This document shows, in pieces, positions 18,508 through 27,066 of a stretch of 64,000 bases of DNA. The stretch is from JACPYM01 sp031423495 (GTDB lineage: Bacteria; Acidobacteriota; Blastocatellia; RBC074). The stretch spans positions 1 through 64,000 of the forward strand of contig JANPFP010000152.1 in the NCBI GenBank assembly GCA_031423495.1. The letters run 5' to 3'. The translations under genes were made by a program, and so were the position numbers. A model generated the notes under the pieces. The model was not told where the DNA came from. It ran no database searches and saw only the letters and a list, made by a program, of their open reading frames with translations. Numbering within the stretch: the stretch's first letter is position 1; each line of letters opens with the position of its first letter.

Positions 18508-20283
18508 ATGGATATGAACGAACGCTGGCGCAGACGCGCAACCATCATCGTGATCGTCATTATGGCGTTGCTGTTGCCGACGCTGGCGGTATTGCAATAC
18601 CGCTGGTTGTCGCAACTCAGCGAACGCGAACGCGGTTATTTGCGCGCGAACATGCGCGGGATGGCGTTTCGTTTCAGTCAGGATTTGGATAACGAATTGA
18701 CTGGCGTCTTTGCGGCGCTATTCACCGCTGCGCCGCCGATTGCCGAAGCCCAGCCACCCACGAGTTCAGAAGACTTGTTGCCGCTTTACGCCGAACGTTA
18801 TGCGCGCTGGCAGGCCGAAGCCGAGCATTCACAATTGATCGGCGAAATTTATGTGTTACGTGCTGACGCAAAGCCTGCGTTGTGGCAATTGCAAACGAAT
18901 GAAAAGAAGTTCGCGCCCTGCGAATGGCCTGCGGCATTGAGTTCGTTGCGCAATCAACTCGAAGCCAGCGCCGCGCAACCGCGCAGCGAGTTCGCTGATG
19001 AATTGCGCAATCGTCCGTTGCTTACTTTGAATGATGAACGGCTCGCGTTTGTACAGCGCGTGATGCTGCCGCCGCGTCGCACGGGTGGTGGACAAGTGAC
19101 GCTGTTGCCACCCGCCGGATATTTCATCGTGACGTTGAGTCTGCCCGTCTTGCAGCAAAGCGTATTGCCCAAGCTGGCTCAACAGCATTTCGGCAGCGTC
19201 GAAAGTTTTAGCGGAACCATCGTCACGCAAACGCCCGAACACCAGCAGGTTTATCAAATTGGTGCGCCACACGACGCTTTAGCCGAACCGGATGTGACGG
19301 CTGATCTGTTGGGCTTACGCCGTCAGGAATTCCGCCGCATTCTCAATAGCCGTGCGCCCGACGATGCTCCGCGTGGGATGCGCAACATCAACGACGAACA
19401 GCGTCTGTGGCAATTGCGGCTGAGTTATCGTGCCGGTTCACTTGATGCGATTGTGGGTTCGTTGCGCCGCCGCAATCTCGCGGTGAATTTCGGCATCCTT
19501 GCGCTGCTCGCGGCCAGCGTAGCCTTGCTGTTGCTTTCCGCCCGTCGCGCGCAACGGCTGGCGACGCAGCAAATGGATTTCGTCGCCAGCGTTTCGCACG
19601 AATTACGCACTCCGCTCGCCGTCATCAAATCAGCCGCGTGGAGCCTGCAACGCGGCGTCGCGCGCGAACCCGAACAGATCAAGCAATACAGCGGATTGAT
19701 CGGCAAAGAGTCTGACCGCTTGATTGAGATGATCGAACAGATTCTTGAATTTGCCGGAGCCGACCGGCGCAAATACGAACTGCAACCGACGAGCGTCAAC
19801 GAACTCATCGAGAACGTCATCGGTGCTGCGCAACCGTTGATTGCCGAAGGCAGCTTTGAACTTGAATTGAATGTAGCGCCGCGCTTGCCTGACATCGCCG
19901 CCGATTCCGCCGCGCTCGCGCGTGCTTTGCGCAACCTGATTGATAACGCGATGAAATACGGCGGCGACGCGCGCTGGTTGAGCGTGACGGCGCAAAGAGA
20001 GAAATCTGAAATTCAAATCACCGTGCGCGATCGTGGCTTGGGCATCCCGGCTGATGAACTCAAAAACATTTTCGAGCCATTCTGGCGCGGCGCTGAAGCA
20101 ACTTCGTCGCAAATTCGCGGCAACGGCTTGGGGTTAAATTTGGTGTGTACCATCGTGCAAGCGCACGGCGGGCGCGTCAGTGTCGAAAGCAAAGTCGGAC
20201 AAGGCAGCGCCTTCACCCTGCACCTTCCAGCTCTAACCGAACCTGTAGCTCAAACCACGGTTGTTGCGGTCGAAAGCATGTAG
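18508..20283 (+). CDS. Membrane sensor histidine kinase
   Basis: 591 aa from the ATG at 18508 (MDMNERWRRR). The first transmembrane helix (residues about 10-30) and the second (about 325-345, ILALLAASVALLLLSA) enclose a periplasmic sensor of about 290 residues with no recognised fold. The HisKA H-box follows directly (SHELRTP, His364), then the N-box NLIDNAMKYGG, G1 DRGLGIP and G2 GNGLGLNLV of the HATPase. No HAMP domain is apparent. The response regulator gene follows after 70 bases. The stop codon TAG is supplied by the palindromic repeat that starts at 20278. Confidence 0.92.
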   Translation: MDMNERWRRRATIIVIVIMALLLPTLAVLQYRWLSQLSERERGYLRANMRGMAFRFSQDLDNELTGVFAALFTAAPPIAEAQPPTSSEDLLPLYAERYARWQAEAEHSQLIGEIYVLRADAKPALWQLQTNEKKFAPCEWPAALSSLRNQLEASAAQPRSEFADELRNRPLLTLNDERLAFVQRVMLPPRRTGGGQVTLLPPAGYFIVTLSLPVLQQSVLPKLAQQHFGSVESFSGTIVTQTPEHQQVYQIGAPHDALAEPDVTADLLGLRRQEFRRILNSRAPDDAPRGMRNINDEQRLWQLRLSYRAGSLDAIVGSLRRRNLAVNFGILALLAASVALLLLSARRAQRLATQQMDFVASVSHELRTPLAVIKSAAWSLQRGVAREPEQIKQYSGLIGKESDRLIEMIEQILEFAGADRRKYELQPTSVNELIENVIGAAQPLIAEGSFELELNVAPRLPDIAADSAALARALRNLIDNAMKYGGDARWLSVTAQREKSEIQITVRDRGLGIPADELKNIFEPFWRGAEATSSQIRGNGLGLNLVCTIVQAHGGRVSVESKVGQGSAFTLHLPALTEPVAQTTVVAVESM

Positions 20284-20347
20284 TACCGCCTTTCAGGCGA
20301 AATGACTCGCGCAATCAATACATTCCGCCTGGAAGGCGGTACTACAT
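20278..20347. repeat. GGCGGTACTAC palindromic repeat, copy 1
   Basis: Arms atgtagtaccgcctttcagg (20278) and the complement ending ggcggtactacat (20347), with an 16-base loop and a few mismatches. It occupies the gap between kinase and regulator, and its left arm contributes the kinase stop codon. Same family as 25900-25963 and 53327-53410. Confidence 0.88.
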
Positions 20348-20353
20348 ACTTTT

Positions 20354-21040
20354 ATGAATCAACGTATCTTACTGGTCGAAGACGACCCCGGCCTTTCGCT
20401 AATCGTGTCAGACGTATTGCGCAGCGAAGGTTACGCCGTCGAAACCGCTGCCGACGGCGAACGCGGTTTGCAACTGGCGACCAGCGAACATTTCGATCTG
20501 TTGATTCTCGACGTGGGGCTGCCGAAGAAAAACGGCTTCGATGTGTTGCGTGACTTGCGGCAACGGGGAACTACGACGCCCGCGATGATGCTGACGGCGC
20601 GCGGCCAAACGATAGATAAAATTCTCGGCCTCAAACTCGGCGCCGATGATTACCTGACCAAGCCCTTCGATACCGGCGAACTGCTCGCGCGCCTCGAAGC
20701 CATTTTGCGCCGCGCGCCCGCAGCGGCTGCGCCCGAAGCCGATGTTTATGTCTTCGGTGACGTGCGCGTAGACTTTCGCCGTGCCATCGTCACGCGCGCG
20801 AACGACGCCATCGAACTCACGGCGCGCGAATACCAATTGCTGCGTTATCTAATTGAGCACCGCGATACGGTTTTATCGCGCGATGACTTGTTGAATGAAG
20901 TGTGGGGTTACGACGCGATGCCGAATACGCGCACGGTTGACGTACACGTCGGTCTGCTGCGGCAAAAGCTCGAACCGAACATACGCCAGCCGCAATATAT
21001 CTTGACGGTGCATGGCATGGGCTATCGCTTTGTCGGTTGA
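20354..21040 (+). CDS. OmpR/PhoB-family response regulator
   Basis: 228 aa. The receiver domain (1-120) has the acidic pair in VEDDPG, the phospho-acceptor Asp53 in LILDVGLP, the Thr/Ser position in MLTARG and the Lys in YLTKPFD. The C-terminal winged helix (about 130-225) shows ELTAREYQLLRYL and the recognition segment NTRTVDVHVGLLRQKLE. It is the partner of the kinase immediately upstream. The regulated genes cannot be read from sequence, though the divergent TonB receptor is a candidate. Confidence 0.94.
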   Translation: MNQRILLVEDDPGLSLIVSDVLRSEGYAVETAADGERGLQLATSEHFDLLILDVGLPKKNGFDVLRDLRQRGTTTPAMMLTARGQTIDKILGLKLGADDYLTKPFDTGELLARLEAILRRAPAAAAPEADVYVFGDVRVDFRRAIVTRANDAIELTAREYQLLRYLIEHRDTVLSRDDLLNEVWGYDAMPNTRTVDVHVGLLRQKLEPNIRQPQYILTVHGMGYRFVG

Positions 21041-21042
21041 TA

Positions 21043-21188
21043 TGGAGTGCGGTCGGCTCGCCGCCGCTTTTCGTTCTAGCGCCAGACTTCCGCTTTAACT
21101 CGAACCGTTCGCAGAGAGTGAGACATTCGCTTGAACTCGAATCGTTCCCAAGCGAATGCTAAAGCGGCGTCAAACCGACCGCACTCCA
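21043..21188. repeat. Long palindromic element, tggagtgcggtcgg family
   Basis: Arms tggagtgcggtcggctcgcc (21043) and ggtcaaaccgaccgcactcca-like complement ending at 21188, about 28 bases each with a few mismatches. The interior has a further pair of related words (ctcgaaccgttcgc, ctcgaatcgttccc). It begins 2 bases after the response-regulator stop. Confidence 0.8.
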
Positions 21189-21280
21189 CATTCGTGTTTT
21201 GCCGGTTGACAGTCTTGCGAAGCGTTTGCTACTTTCCGCGTTCGTTTTCGGACGGGTACTCTTTATCAAGCAAACAACAC

Positions 21281-21353
<73 letters not shown>

Positions 21354-21642
21354 TTTTATACGTTCCCGAAAGGGCGCGATTCATTAGTTCAACGTCAGCT
21401 CCAGAAGCGTTGTTACGTTATGCAGAAGCGATTTACTCCAACAGTAACTAGCTAGCCACGAGAGCCAATCGGCATCGTGGCGTTAATCTGTGTAACAACC
21501 GCTGACGTAGGACCTTACCTAAAGCAGATCAATCTATATTTTCCGTACTTTTGCGGATAGCTTTTGGGACTGTCCTTACTACAGCAAATTGTAGTCAATG
21601 TAGCTGTGTGTAAAGGCACGGCATCCCGAAAGAGAGACAGCA

Positions 21643-23601
21643 GTGAGCGAAGTTCAATCCATATCGGCTTTCGAAGCCATCAAGCAACAAGACCGCGAGG
21701 CCGCCAAAAAGGCCATAGCCGCGCGACTGTTTCGCAACGGCATTAAGCACGATGAACCGGTTGATTTGAGTTATGTGCTGCAAGCCGACGAGCGCGTCGA
21801 AGCGATTACACCGGACGCAGGCGACGAGGCGCTCGACGTGTATCGTCATTCGACCGCGCACTTGTTAGCGGCGGCGGTGCTGGATTTATATCCGGGAACG
21901 CAACTCGGCATTGGCCCTTCGTTGTTGGGCGATCCGAAGGGCGGGTTCTATTACGATTTCGTGCGGCCTGACGACGCGCGCTTCACGCCGGACGATTTGC
22001 CGAAGATCGAGAAGAAGATGCGCGACCTCATCAAGCGCAATCTCGAATACAAGCGCGTGACAATGACGAAGGCCGAGGCCGCCGAGAAATTCAAAGCCTT
22101 GGGCGAACCGCTCAAGTGCGAGTTGATCGAAGACAAAGCGGGCGCGACGGTTAGTTGTTACACGATTGAAGGCACGCCGTTTGTTGATTTCTGTTTAGGC
22201 CCACACATTCCTTCTACGTCAAAGATCAAAGCCATCAAGTTGCTTTCGCTCGCCGGAGCGCATTGGAAAGGCGACGAGACACGTCCGCAAATGCAGCGCA
22301 TTTACGGCACGTCGTTCTTTTCACAGGAAGACCTCGACGAGTGGATCAAGCAAAAAGAAGAAGCTGAAAAGCGCGATCATCGCCGCCTCGGCAATGAGTT
22401 AGATTTGTTCAGCTTCAGCGATGCGATTGGGCCGGGCTTGGTGTTGTGGCATCCGAACGGCGCGCTGATTCGCAAGGTCATTGAGCAGTATTTGAATGAA
22501 GAGCTTTATCGGCGCGGCTACAGTTTTGTGAATACGCCGCACGTCACGCAATCGGAATTGTTCAGGATTTCAGGCCACTTGGAACATTACCAGGAAGGCT
22601 TGTATCCGCCGATGAAAGACAAAGAAAACGAGCAGATCGAATATCGGATGAAGCCGATGAACTGCCCGTTTCACATTCAAATTTTCAAAGCCAAGCAGCG
22701 TTCTTACCGTGACTTGCCGCAGCGTTATGCTGAATACGGCATGGTTTATCGTTACGAACGTTCGGGCGTGACACACGGGCTGATGCGCGCGCGCGGCTTC
22801 ACGCAAGACGACGCGCACTTGTTCTGTACGCCTGACCAACTCAAAGACGAAGTCGTCGGCTGTCTTGATTTGGTAGACGCGGTGTTCAAGGCGTTCGGCT
22901 TTACCTATAAAGCTGAACTCTCAGTTCGTCACGCGACTGATCGCAGCAAGTACATTGGTGCTGACGATGTCTGGGAACTCGCCGAAAAAGCCTTGACCGA
23001 TGGGCTGAATGAATACGGCTTGCCTTATGTGCGGATGGAAGACGAAGCGGCGTTTTACGGGCCGAAGATTGACTTCAAAGTCGTAGACGCCATCAAACGC
23101 ACATGGCAGCTTTCGACGATTCAGGTAGATTTCACGCTGCCGCAACGTTTCGGGATTGAATACATCGGCGCTGACAATGCGCGGCATCAGCCGATCATGG
23201 TGCATCGCGCGATCTTGGGTTCGTTTGAACGCTTCTTTGGCATCTTGATCGAACATTACGCCGGAGCTTTTCCCGTGTGGCTCGCGCCGGTGCAAGCGGT
23301 CGTGCTGCCGATTTCAGATAAGTTCAACGAACGCGCGGCGCAAATCGAGGCCGAACTCAAAGCCGCCGGGCATCGCATCGCGCTTGATGGGCGTAGCGAA
23401 AAGATCGGCGCGAAGATTCGTGACGCGCAACTCAAGAAGATTCCTTTCATGCTGATCGTCGGCGAGAAAGAAGCGGAAGCGGGCACGGTGGCGGTACGCG
23501 ACAAAGTGAAAGGCGACATCGGCGCAATGCCCGTCGCCGAATTCAGCGCGCGGCTCAAAGAATTGAGCGATACGCGCGCGTTGGCAACCTATAGTGATTG
23601 A
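21643..23601 (+). CDS. thrS: Threonyl-tRNA synthetase
   Basis: 652 aa, the usual length. Charges tRNA-Thr and edits mischarged Ser. Order: TGS domain (1-65), editing/SAD domain with HSTAHLLAAAV (about residue 70) and CYTIEGTPFVDFCLGPHIPS, class II core with the zinc ligands in MNCPFH, HGLMRARGFTQDDAHLF and VHRAILGS, and an anticodon-binding domain (about 550-640). The GTG start at 21643 has agagag upstream. No T-box consensus was found in the 290-base leader. It opens the thrS-infC-rpmI-rplT-pheS block. Confidence 0.97.
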   Translation: MSEVQSISAFEAIKQQDREAAKKAIAARLFRNGIKHDEPVDLSYVLQADERVEAITPDAGDEALDVYRHSTAHLLAAAVLDLYPGTQLGIGPSLLGDPKGGFYYDFVRPDDARFTPDDLPKIEKKMRDLIKRNLEYKRVTMTKAEAAEKFKALGEPLKCELIEDKAGATVSCYTIEGTPFVDFCLGPHIPSTSKIKAIKLLSLAGAHWKGDETRPQMQRIYGTSFFSQEDLDEWIKQKEEAEKRDHRRLGNELDLFSFSDAIGPGLVLWHPNGALIRKVIEQYLNEELYRRGYSFVNTPHVTQSELFRISGHLEHYQEGLYPPMKDKENEQIEYRMKPMNCPFHIQIFKAKQRSYRDLPQRYAEYGMVYRYERSGVTHGLMRARGFTQDDAHLFCTPDQLKDEVVGCLDLVDAVFKAFGFTYKAELSVRHATDRSKYIGADDVWELAEKALTDGLNEYGLPYVRMEDEAAFYGPKIDFKVVDAIKRTWQLSTIQVDFTLPQRFGIEYIGADNARHQPIMVHRAILGSFERFFGILIEHYAGAFPVWLAPVQAVVLPISDKFNERAAQIEAELKAAGHRIALDGRSEKIGAKIRDAQLKKIPFMLIVGEKEAEAGTVAVRDKVKGDIGAMPVAEFSARLKELSDTRALATYSD

Positions 23602-23668
23602 AGATTTGAGATGGCAGATGGCAGATTCAATTTCTGCAATCTGCCATCTGCAATCCTCAATCTGCAAT
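23599..23668. repeat. Palindrome between thrS and infC
   Basis: gatggcagatggcagatt (about 23611) is answered by aatctgccatctgcaat (23639), with further matching words outward to about 23668. Ten-base loop. It begins at the thrS stop codon and ends just before the infC ribosome-binding site, so it could affect infC expression. Confidence 0.75.
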
Positions 23669-23674
23669 TTTTTC

Positions 23675-23690
23675 AGGGGGTGTTTCTATC
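23675..23690 (+). promoter_or_regulatory. Ribosome-binding site and ATC start of infC
   Basis: AGGGGGTG at 23675-23682, close to the ideal anti-16S match, is followed after five bases by ATC at 23688-23690, in frame with infC. No ATG, GTG or TTG lies in frame between it and the GTG at 23748. A non-canonical start fits the known use of AUU/AUC in infC genes, where IF3 itself discriminates against such codons. Confidence 0.8.
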
Positions 23691-24494
23691 AACAGCGGAT
23701 TCAATCGTGGCGGCGGCTGGCAGCGCCGTGACAATCGTGGGCCTTCGGTGCGCACCAACGAGCGCATTCGGGTCAAAGAGATTCGTGTCATTGACGACGA
23801 AGGCGAGCAACTCGGCGTGATGACGCCCTTTGAGGCGATCAAAATCGCGCGCTCACGCGGTCTCGACCTAGTCGAAGTCGCTCCGGCTGCGCAACCGCCC
23901 GTGTGTCGCATCATTGATTTTGGCAAGTACCAATACGAAGCGAAAAAGAAAGCGCACGAAGCGAAAAAGAAACAGGTCGTTATCGAAGTCAAAGAGATCA
24001 AGTTCCGTCCCGCCACCGACGATCACGACTACAATTTCAAGACGAAGCACGCGCAGGAAATTTTGCAGGACGGCAACAAGGTCAAAGCGACCGTACGCTT
24101 TCGCGGACGCGAAATTACCCACAAAGAGTTGGGCATGAGGTTGCTGGTTCGTCTCGAAAAGGATTTGCTTGAATTCGGTCTCATTGAAGTCCGCCCGAAA
24201 GTCGAAGGCATGATGATGACCGCGATTTTCGCGCCGAAAAAAGTCGAGAAGCCGCAAGAGAAACCGAAACCCAAACCGCCCCGTGAACCCAAACCGCCAG
24301 CGAGTGCAGCACCAGCAAGTGTTGCGCCTGTGAGCATCGCTCCGGCGAGTGAACCGGCAGCGAGTGCCGCTCCGGTGAGTGAACCTGCAGTGAGTGCCGC
24401 TCCGGTGAGTGAACCGGCAGCGAGTGCCGCTCCGGTGAGTGAACCAGTTATTGAACCAGTGGCAGCGGTCAGCATTACTGAACCGACCGCCTAA
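23688..24494 (+). CDS. infC: Translation initiation factor IF-3
   Basis: 268 aa from the proposed ATC start; a GTG at 23748 would begin VRTNERIRV but has only a weak ribosome site. The N domain (RTNERIRVKEIRVIDDEGEQLGVM) and C domain (KQVVIEVKEIKFRP...HDYNFKTKHAQEIL...VRFRGREI) are complete. The Gly/Arg-rich N-terminus (NSGFNRGGGWQRRD) is an extra leader. The C-terminal tail of about 85 residues is Lys/Pro-rich, then a 10-residue repeat (SEPAASAAPV), which is encoded by a 30-bp tandem DNA repeat at about 24350-24445. IF3 controls start-codon fidelity and subunit dissociation. Confidence 0.95.
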   Translation: MNSGFNRGGGWQRRDNRGPSVRTNERIRVKEIRVIDDEGEQLGVMTPFEAIKIARSRGLDLVEVAPAAQPPVCRIIDFGKYQYEAKKKAHEAKKKQVVIEVKEIKFRPATDDHDYNFKTKHAQEILQDGNKVKATVRFRGREITHKELGMRLLVRLEKDLLEFGLIEVRPKVEGMMMTAIFAPKKVEKPQEKPKPKPPREPKPPASAAPASVAPVSIAPASEPAASAAPVSEPAVSAAPVSEPAASAAPVSEPVIEPVAAVSITEPTA

Positions 24495-24558
24495 CAGATT
24501 TATCAAACTAACGGCAATTCACTTTGCCGCATTATTAGCATCATTAAAGGGAGGATTT

Positions 24559-24762
24559 ATGCCTAAACTGAAAACACACAAAGGCGCGGCGAAACGCTTT
24601 CGCGTAACCGCGACCGGCAAGATCAAGCGCGGACATTCGCACGCGCGCCACATCCTGACCAAGAAGTCTGCCAAGCGGAAACGCCAGCTCGACATTGACG
24701 GATTGGTTTCGGACAGCGATCAAAAACGCGTAGAGGCTATGTTGCCTTACGGTCGCAAGTAA
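24559..24762 (+). CDS. rpmI: 50S ribosomal protein L35
   Basis: 67 aa, family length. Very basic, with the L35 opening MPKLKTHKGAAKRF and the GHSHARHILTKK core. The ATG at 24559 has an excellent agggagga upstream; a longer frame from 24439 overlaps infC and was rejected. It lies between infC and rplT as in most bacteria. Confidence 0.97.
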   Translation: MPKLKTHKGAAKRFRVTATGKIKRGHSHARHILTKKSAKRKRQLDIDGLVSDSDQKRVEAMLPYGRK

Positions 24763-24814
24763 TGTGGCGTGAGCCATCGAGAATTGAACATTTAAGCATT
24801 CATGGAGAGTAACT

Positions 24815-25894
24815 ATGCCTCGCGCAAAACGTGGGAGTAAGCGCTTAGACAAGCGCAAAAAACTAGAGAAACTGTCGTCTGGCTATCGTGGGACGAAAAG
24901 CAAACTTTATCGCCAGATGCGCGAATCAGTGCAACGTGCGCTGAAATTCGCTTATGTCGGACGCAAACTCAAAAAGCGTGATTTTCGTTCGCTGTGGATT
25001 GTGCGCATCGGCGCGGCGGCGCGTACCAATGGCTTGAATTACAGCCAGTTCATGCACGGCCTCAAACTCGCCGACATCGAATTGGATCGCAAAATTCTGT
25101 CAGACCTCGCGGTGAATAACCCCGAAGCCTTCGCTGATTTGGCGGGACAAGCCAAAGCGGCGCTCGCCAAGGCGGGCGATCCGGTTGGGGCGAAAGTGGC
25201 TCCGGCTCCGGCGGGCAAGACGGCTCCGATTGCGGGCCAGGGAATTACGCCGAAAGCTGCGGCTGCCCCCAAAGCTCCGAAAGCCGTCGTGCCAGTGCCA
25301 GTTGCTAAAGCTGCTGCGCCAGTGGTTGAAGCTGCGCCAGTGGTCGAAGCCGCGCCCGCAGTTGAAGCTGCGCCAGTGATTGAAGCCGCGCCAGTGGTTG
25401 AAGCCGCGCCAGTGGTTGAAGCTGCTGCACTTGCTACGGCAGCGATTGAAGTCGGTGCGACGCAACCGTTGGCGGCAGTTGATACCGCTGCGACGGGGCG
25501 TCTGTCTGACCTGACGCGCATCGCCGACCTCAACGCCGAAGACGATCAAAAGCTCAATGCCACCGGCATCTGGCTTTGCGCTGAACTGCTTGAAAAAGGC
25601 GCTGACCAAGCAGGACGCGCTTCGATTGCGAGCGAATCCGGTCTGGATGAGAAAAACATCCTGCGCTGGGTTAATCAGGTAGACCTGTTCAGCCGCATTC
25701 CCGGCGTCAGCGAAAAGCATGCTGACTTGCTGGAAAAAGCTGGTGTAGACACCGTGGTCGAACTGGCGACACGCGTGCCCGCCAACTTGCACGCCAAACT
25801 GGTCGAGACCAACGCGGAACTCGCGCCTTCGGCAGAAGAAGTCGAAAGCTGGGTCGCCCAAGCCAAAGAGTTGCCGCGCGTGATTACGCACTAA
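24815..25894 (+). CDS. rplT: 50S ribosomal protein L20 fused to a DUF4332-like helix-hairpin-helix domain
   Basis: 359 aa, three times the normal L20 length, as one uninterrupted frame. Residues 1-118 are a complete L20 (MPRAKRGSKRLDKRKK...LKKRDFRSLWIVRIGAAAR...). Residues about 119-225 are an Ala/Pro/Val linker with repeats of the type APVVEA. Residues about 228-355 resemble DUF4332: LTRIADLNAEDDQKLNATGI, then IPGVSEKHADLLEKAGVDTV and a VPANLHAKL segment, a tandem helix-hairpin-helix layout. L20 binds 23S rRNA early in assembly; what the added domain does is unknown. The ATG has gagagt upstream. A sequencing error cannot be ruled out but no frame change is needed. Confidence 0.92.
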   Translation: MPRAKRGSKRLDKRKKLEKLSSGYRGTKSKLYRQMRESVQRALKFAYVGRKLKKRDFRSLWIVRIGAAARTNGLNYSQFMHGLKLADIELDRKILSDLAVNNPEAFADLAGQAKAALAKAGDPVGAKVAPAPAGKTAPIAGQGITPKAAAAPKAPKAVVPVPVAKAAAPVVEAAPVVEAAPAVEAAPVIEAAPVVEAAPVVEAAALATAAIEVGATQPLAAVDTAATGRLSDLTRIADLNAEDDQKLNATGIWLCAELLEKGADQAGRASIASESGLDEKNILRWVNQVDLFSRIPGVSEKHADLLEKAGVDTVVELATRVPANLHAKLVETNAELAPSAEEVESWVAQAKELPRVITH

Positions 25895-25899
25895 AGCAT

Positions 25900-25963
25900 G
25901 TAGTCCCGCCTTCAGGCGGAATGACTTGAGCATTGAGACCTTCCGCCTGTAAGGCGGGACTAC
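25900..25963. repeat. GGCGGTACTAC-type palindromic repeat, copy 2
   Basis: Arms gtagtcccgccttcaggcgg (25900) and ccgcctgtaaggcgggactac (ending 25963). Variant of the family at 20278 and 53327, with compensating changes in both arms (ccc/ggg). It begins 6 bases after the rplT stop. Confidence 0.88.
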
Positions 25964-25969
25964 GAACAC

Positions 25970-26005
25970 AAATACCCAGAGCTTGGCGACAATCTCTGGG
26001 TATTT
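25970..26005 (+). terminator. Perfect 12-bp hairpin before pheS
   Basis: aaatacccagag (25970-25981) pairs exactly with ctctgggtattt (25994-26005) around a 12-base loop, 5 bases before the pheS ATG. It could terminate or attenuate transcription from rplT, or mask the pheS start; the T-run is weak. No clear Shine-Dalgarno precedes pheS, so control through this hairpin is plausible. Confidence 0.5.
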
Positions 26006-26010
26006 GTTTC

Positions 26011-27057
26011 ATGAACCCTATGACTGAAAGTCTCACACAATTACGCGCTGAGTTCGCTGCTGAACTCGCTGCTGTTTCTGCTGAAGCTGACGCCAACGCC
26101 TTGCGTGACCGTTGGTCAGGCCGCAAGGCCGGACTCATCACCGCCGAGATGAAAACCCTCGGCAAGCTCGCGCCCGAAGACCGGAAGGCCGCTGGCGAAC
26201 AACTCAATGAACTCAAAGGCGAAGTCGAATCCGAAATTGATAAATTGCTCAATGGATTCGCTGCCGAGCGCGAAGCCGCGCAACTCGTCGCTGAACGCAT
26301 TGACGTGACGTTGCCCGGACGCCGCCTTGCCGCCGGACATTTGCACCCGATCACGTTGTTGCGCCAGCGCATCGAAGACATCTTCGTTTCGATGGGTTAC
26401 GAGATCGAAGACGGCCCCGAAATCGAAACCACATTTTATAACTTCACCGCGTTGAACATTCCCGACAATCATCCGGCGCGCAGCCCGCAAGATACGTTTT
26501 ATCTGGCGGGCGACAATGCTGAAACGCTTTCGCTGCGGTCACAGACTTCGACGATGCAAATTCACGCGATGCAAAAGCGGCGTCCACCCTTACGCGTAGC
26601 CGCTCCTGGTCGCGTATTCAGACGCGATACGCCGGACGCTACGCATAATCCGATGTTCTATCAGGTCGAAGGCTTGCTAGTGGATAAAGGCATTACGCTC
26701 GGCGACCTCAAAGGCACGGTCGAAGAATTCGTCCGCCGTTTGTTCGGGCCTGACACGCAAACGCGCTTTCGGCCTTCTTATTTTCCCTTTGTCGAACCGG
26801 GCGCAGAGATTGATTACACCTGTTTCAAATGCCACGGCGACGGTTGCCGCGTCTGCAAGCAATCCGGCTGGATCGAAATGGGCGGCTCCGGCATGGTTCA
26901 TCCCAACGTGCTGCGCGGCGTGAACATTGATCCTGAAATTTATTCGGGCTTTGCTTTTGGTTTAGGTTTGGATCGCCTCTGCGCGTTGATGTACGGGCTA
27001 GATGACATTCGCCTGTTGTATGAAAACGACGTGCGGTTTTTAGAACAGTTCGCTTGA
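26011..27057 (+). CDS. pheS: Phenylalanyl-tRNA synthetase alpha chain
   Basis: 348 aa. The chosen ATG (26011) starts MNPMTESLTQL; a longer frame from 25933 begins inside a palindromic repeat and was rejected. N-terminal coiled coil (1-90), then the class II core: LHPITLLRQRIEDIF, the FYNFTALNIPDNHPAR motif, a Cys cluster CFKCHGDGCRVCKQ, GGSGMVHPNVL (motif 2 region) and FGLGLDRLCAL (motif 3). It supplies the catalytic site of the alpha2-beta2 enzyme. Its beta-chain gene is not adjacent: two short genes intervene. Confidence 0.96.
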   Translation: MNPMTESLTQLRAEFAAELAAVSAEADANALRDRWSGRKAGLITAEMKTLGKLAPEDRKAAGEQLNELKGEVESEIDKLLNGFAAEREAAQLVAERIDVTLPGRRLAAGHLHPITLLRQRIEDIFVSMGYEIEDGPEIETTFYNFTALNIPDNHPARSPQDTFYLAGDNAETLSLRSQTSTMQIHAMQKRRPPLRVAAPGRVFRRDTPDATHNPMFYQVEGLLVDKGITLGDLKGTVEEFVRRLFGPDTQTRFRPSYFPFVEPGAEIDYTCFKCHGDGCRVCKQSGWIEMGGSGMVHPNVLRGVNIDPEIYSGFAFGLGLDRLCALMYGLDDIRLLYENDVRFLEQFA

Positions 27058-27066
27058 GGTTTAACG

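Noticed and set aside
24300..25440. CRISPR-like repeats in infC and rplT
   Set aside because: They are short tandem coding repeats (SEPAASAAPV and APVVEA), without unique spacers.
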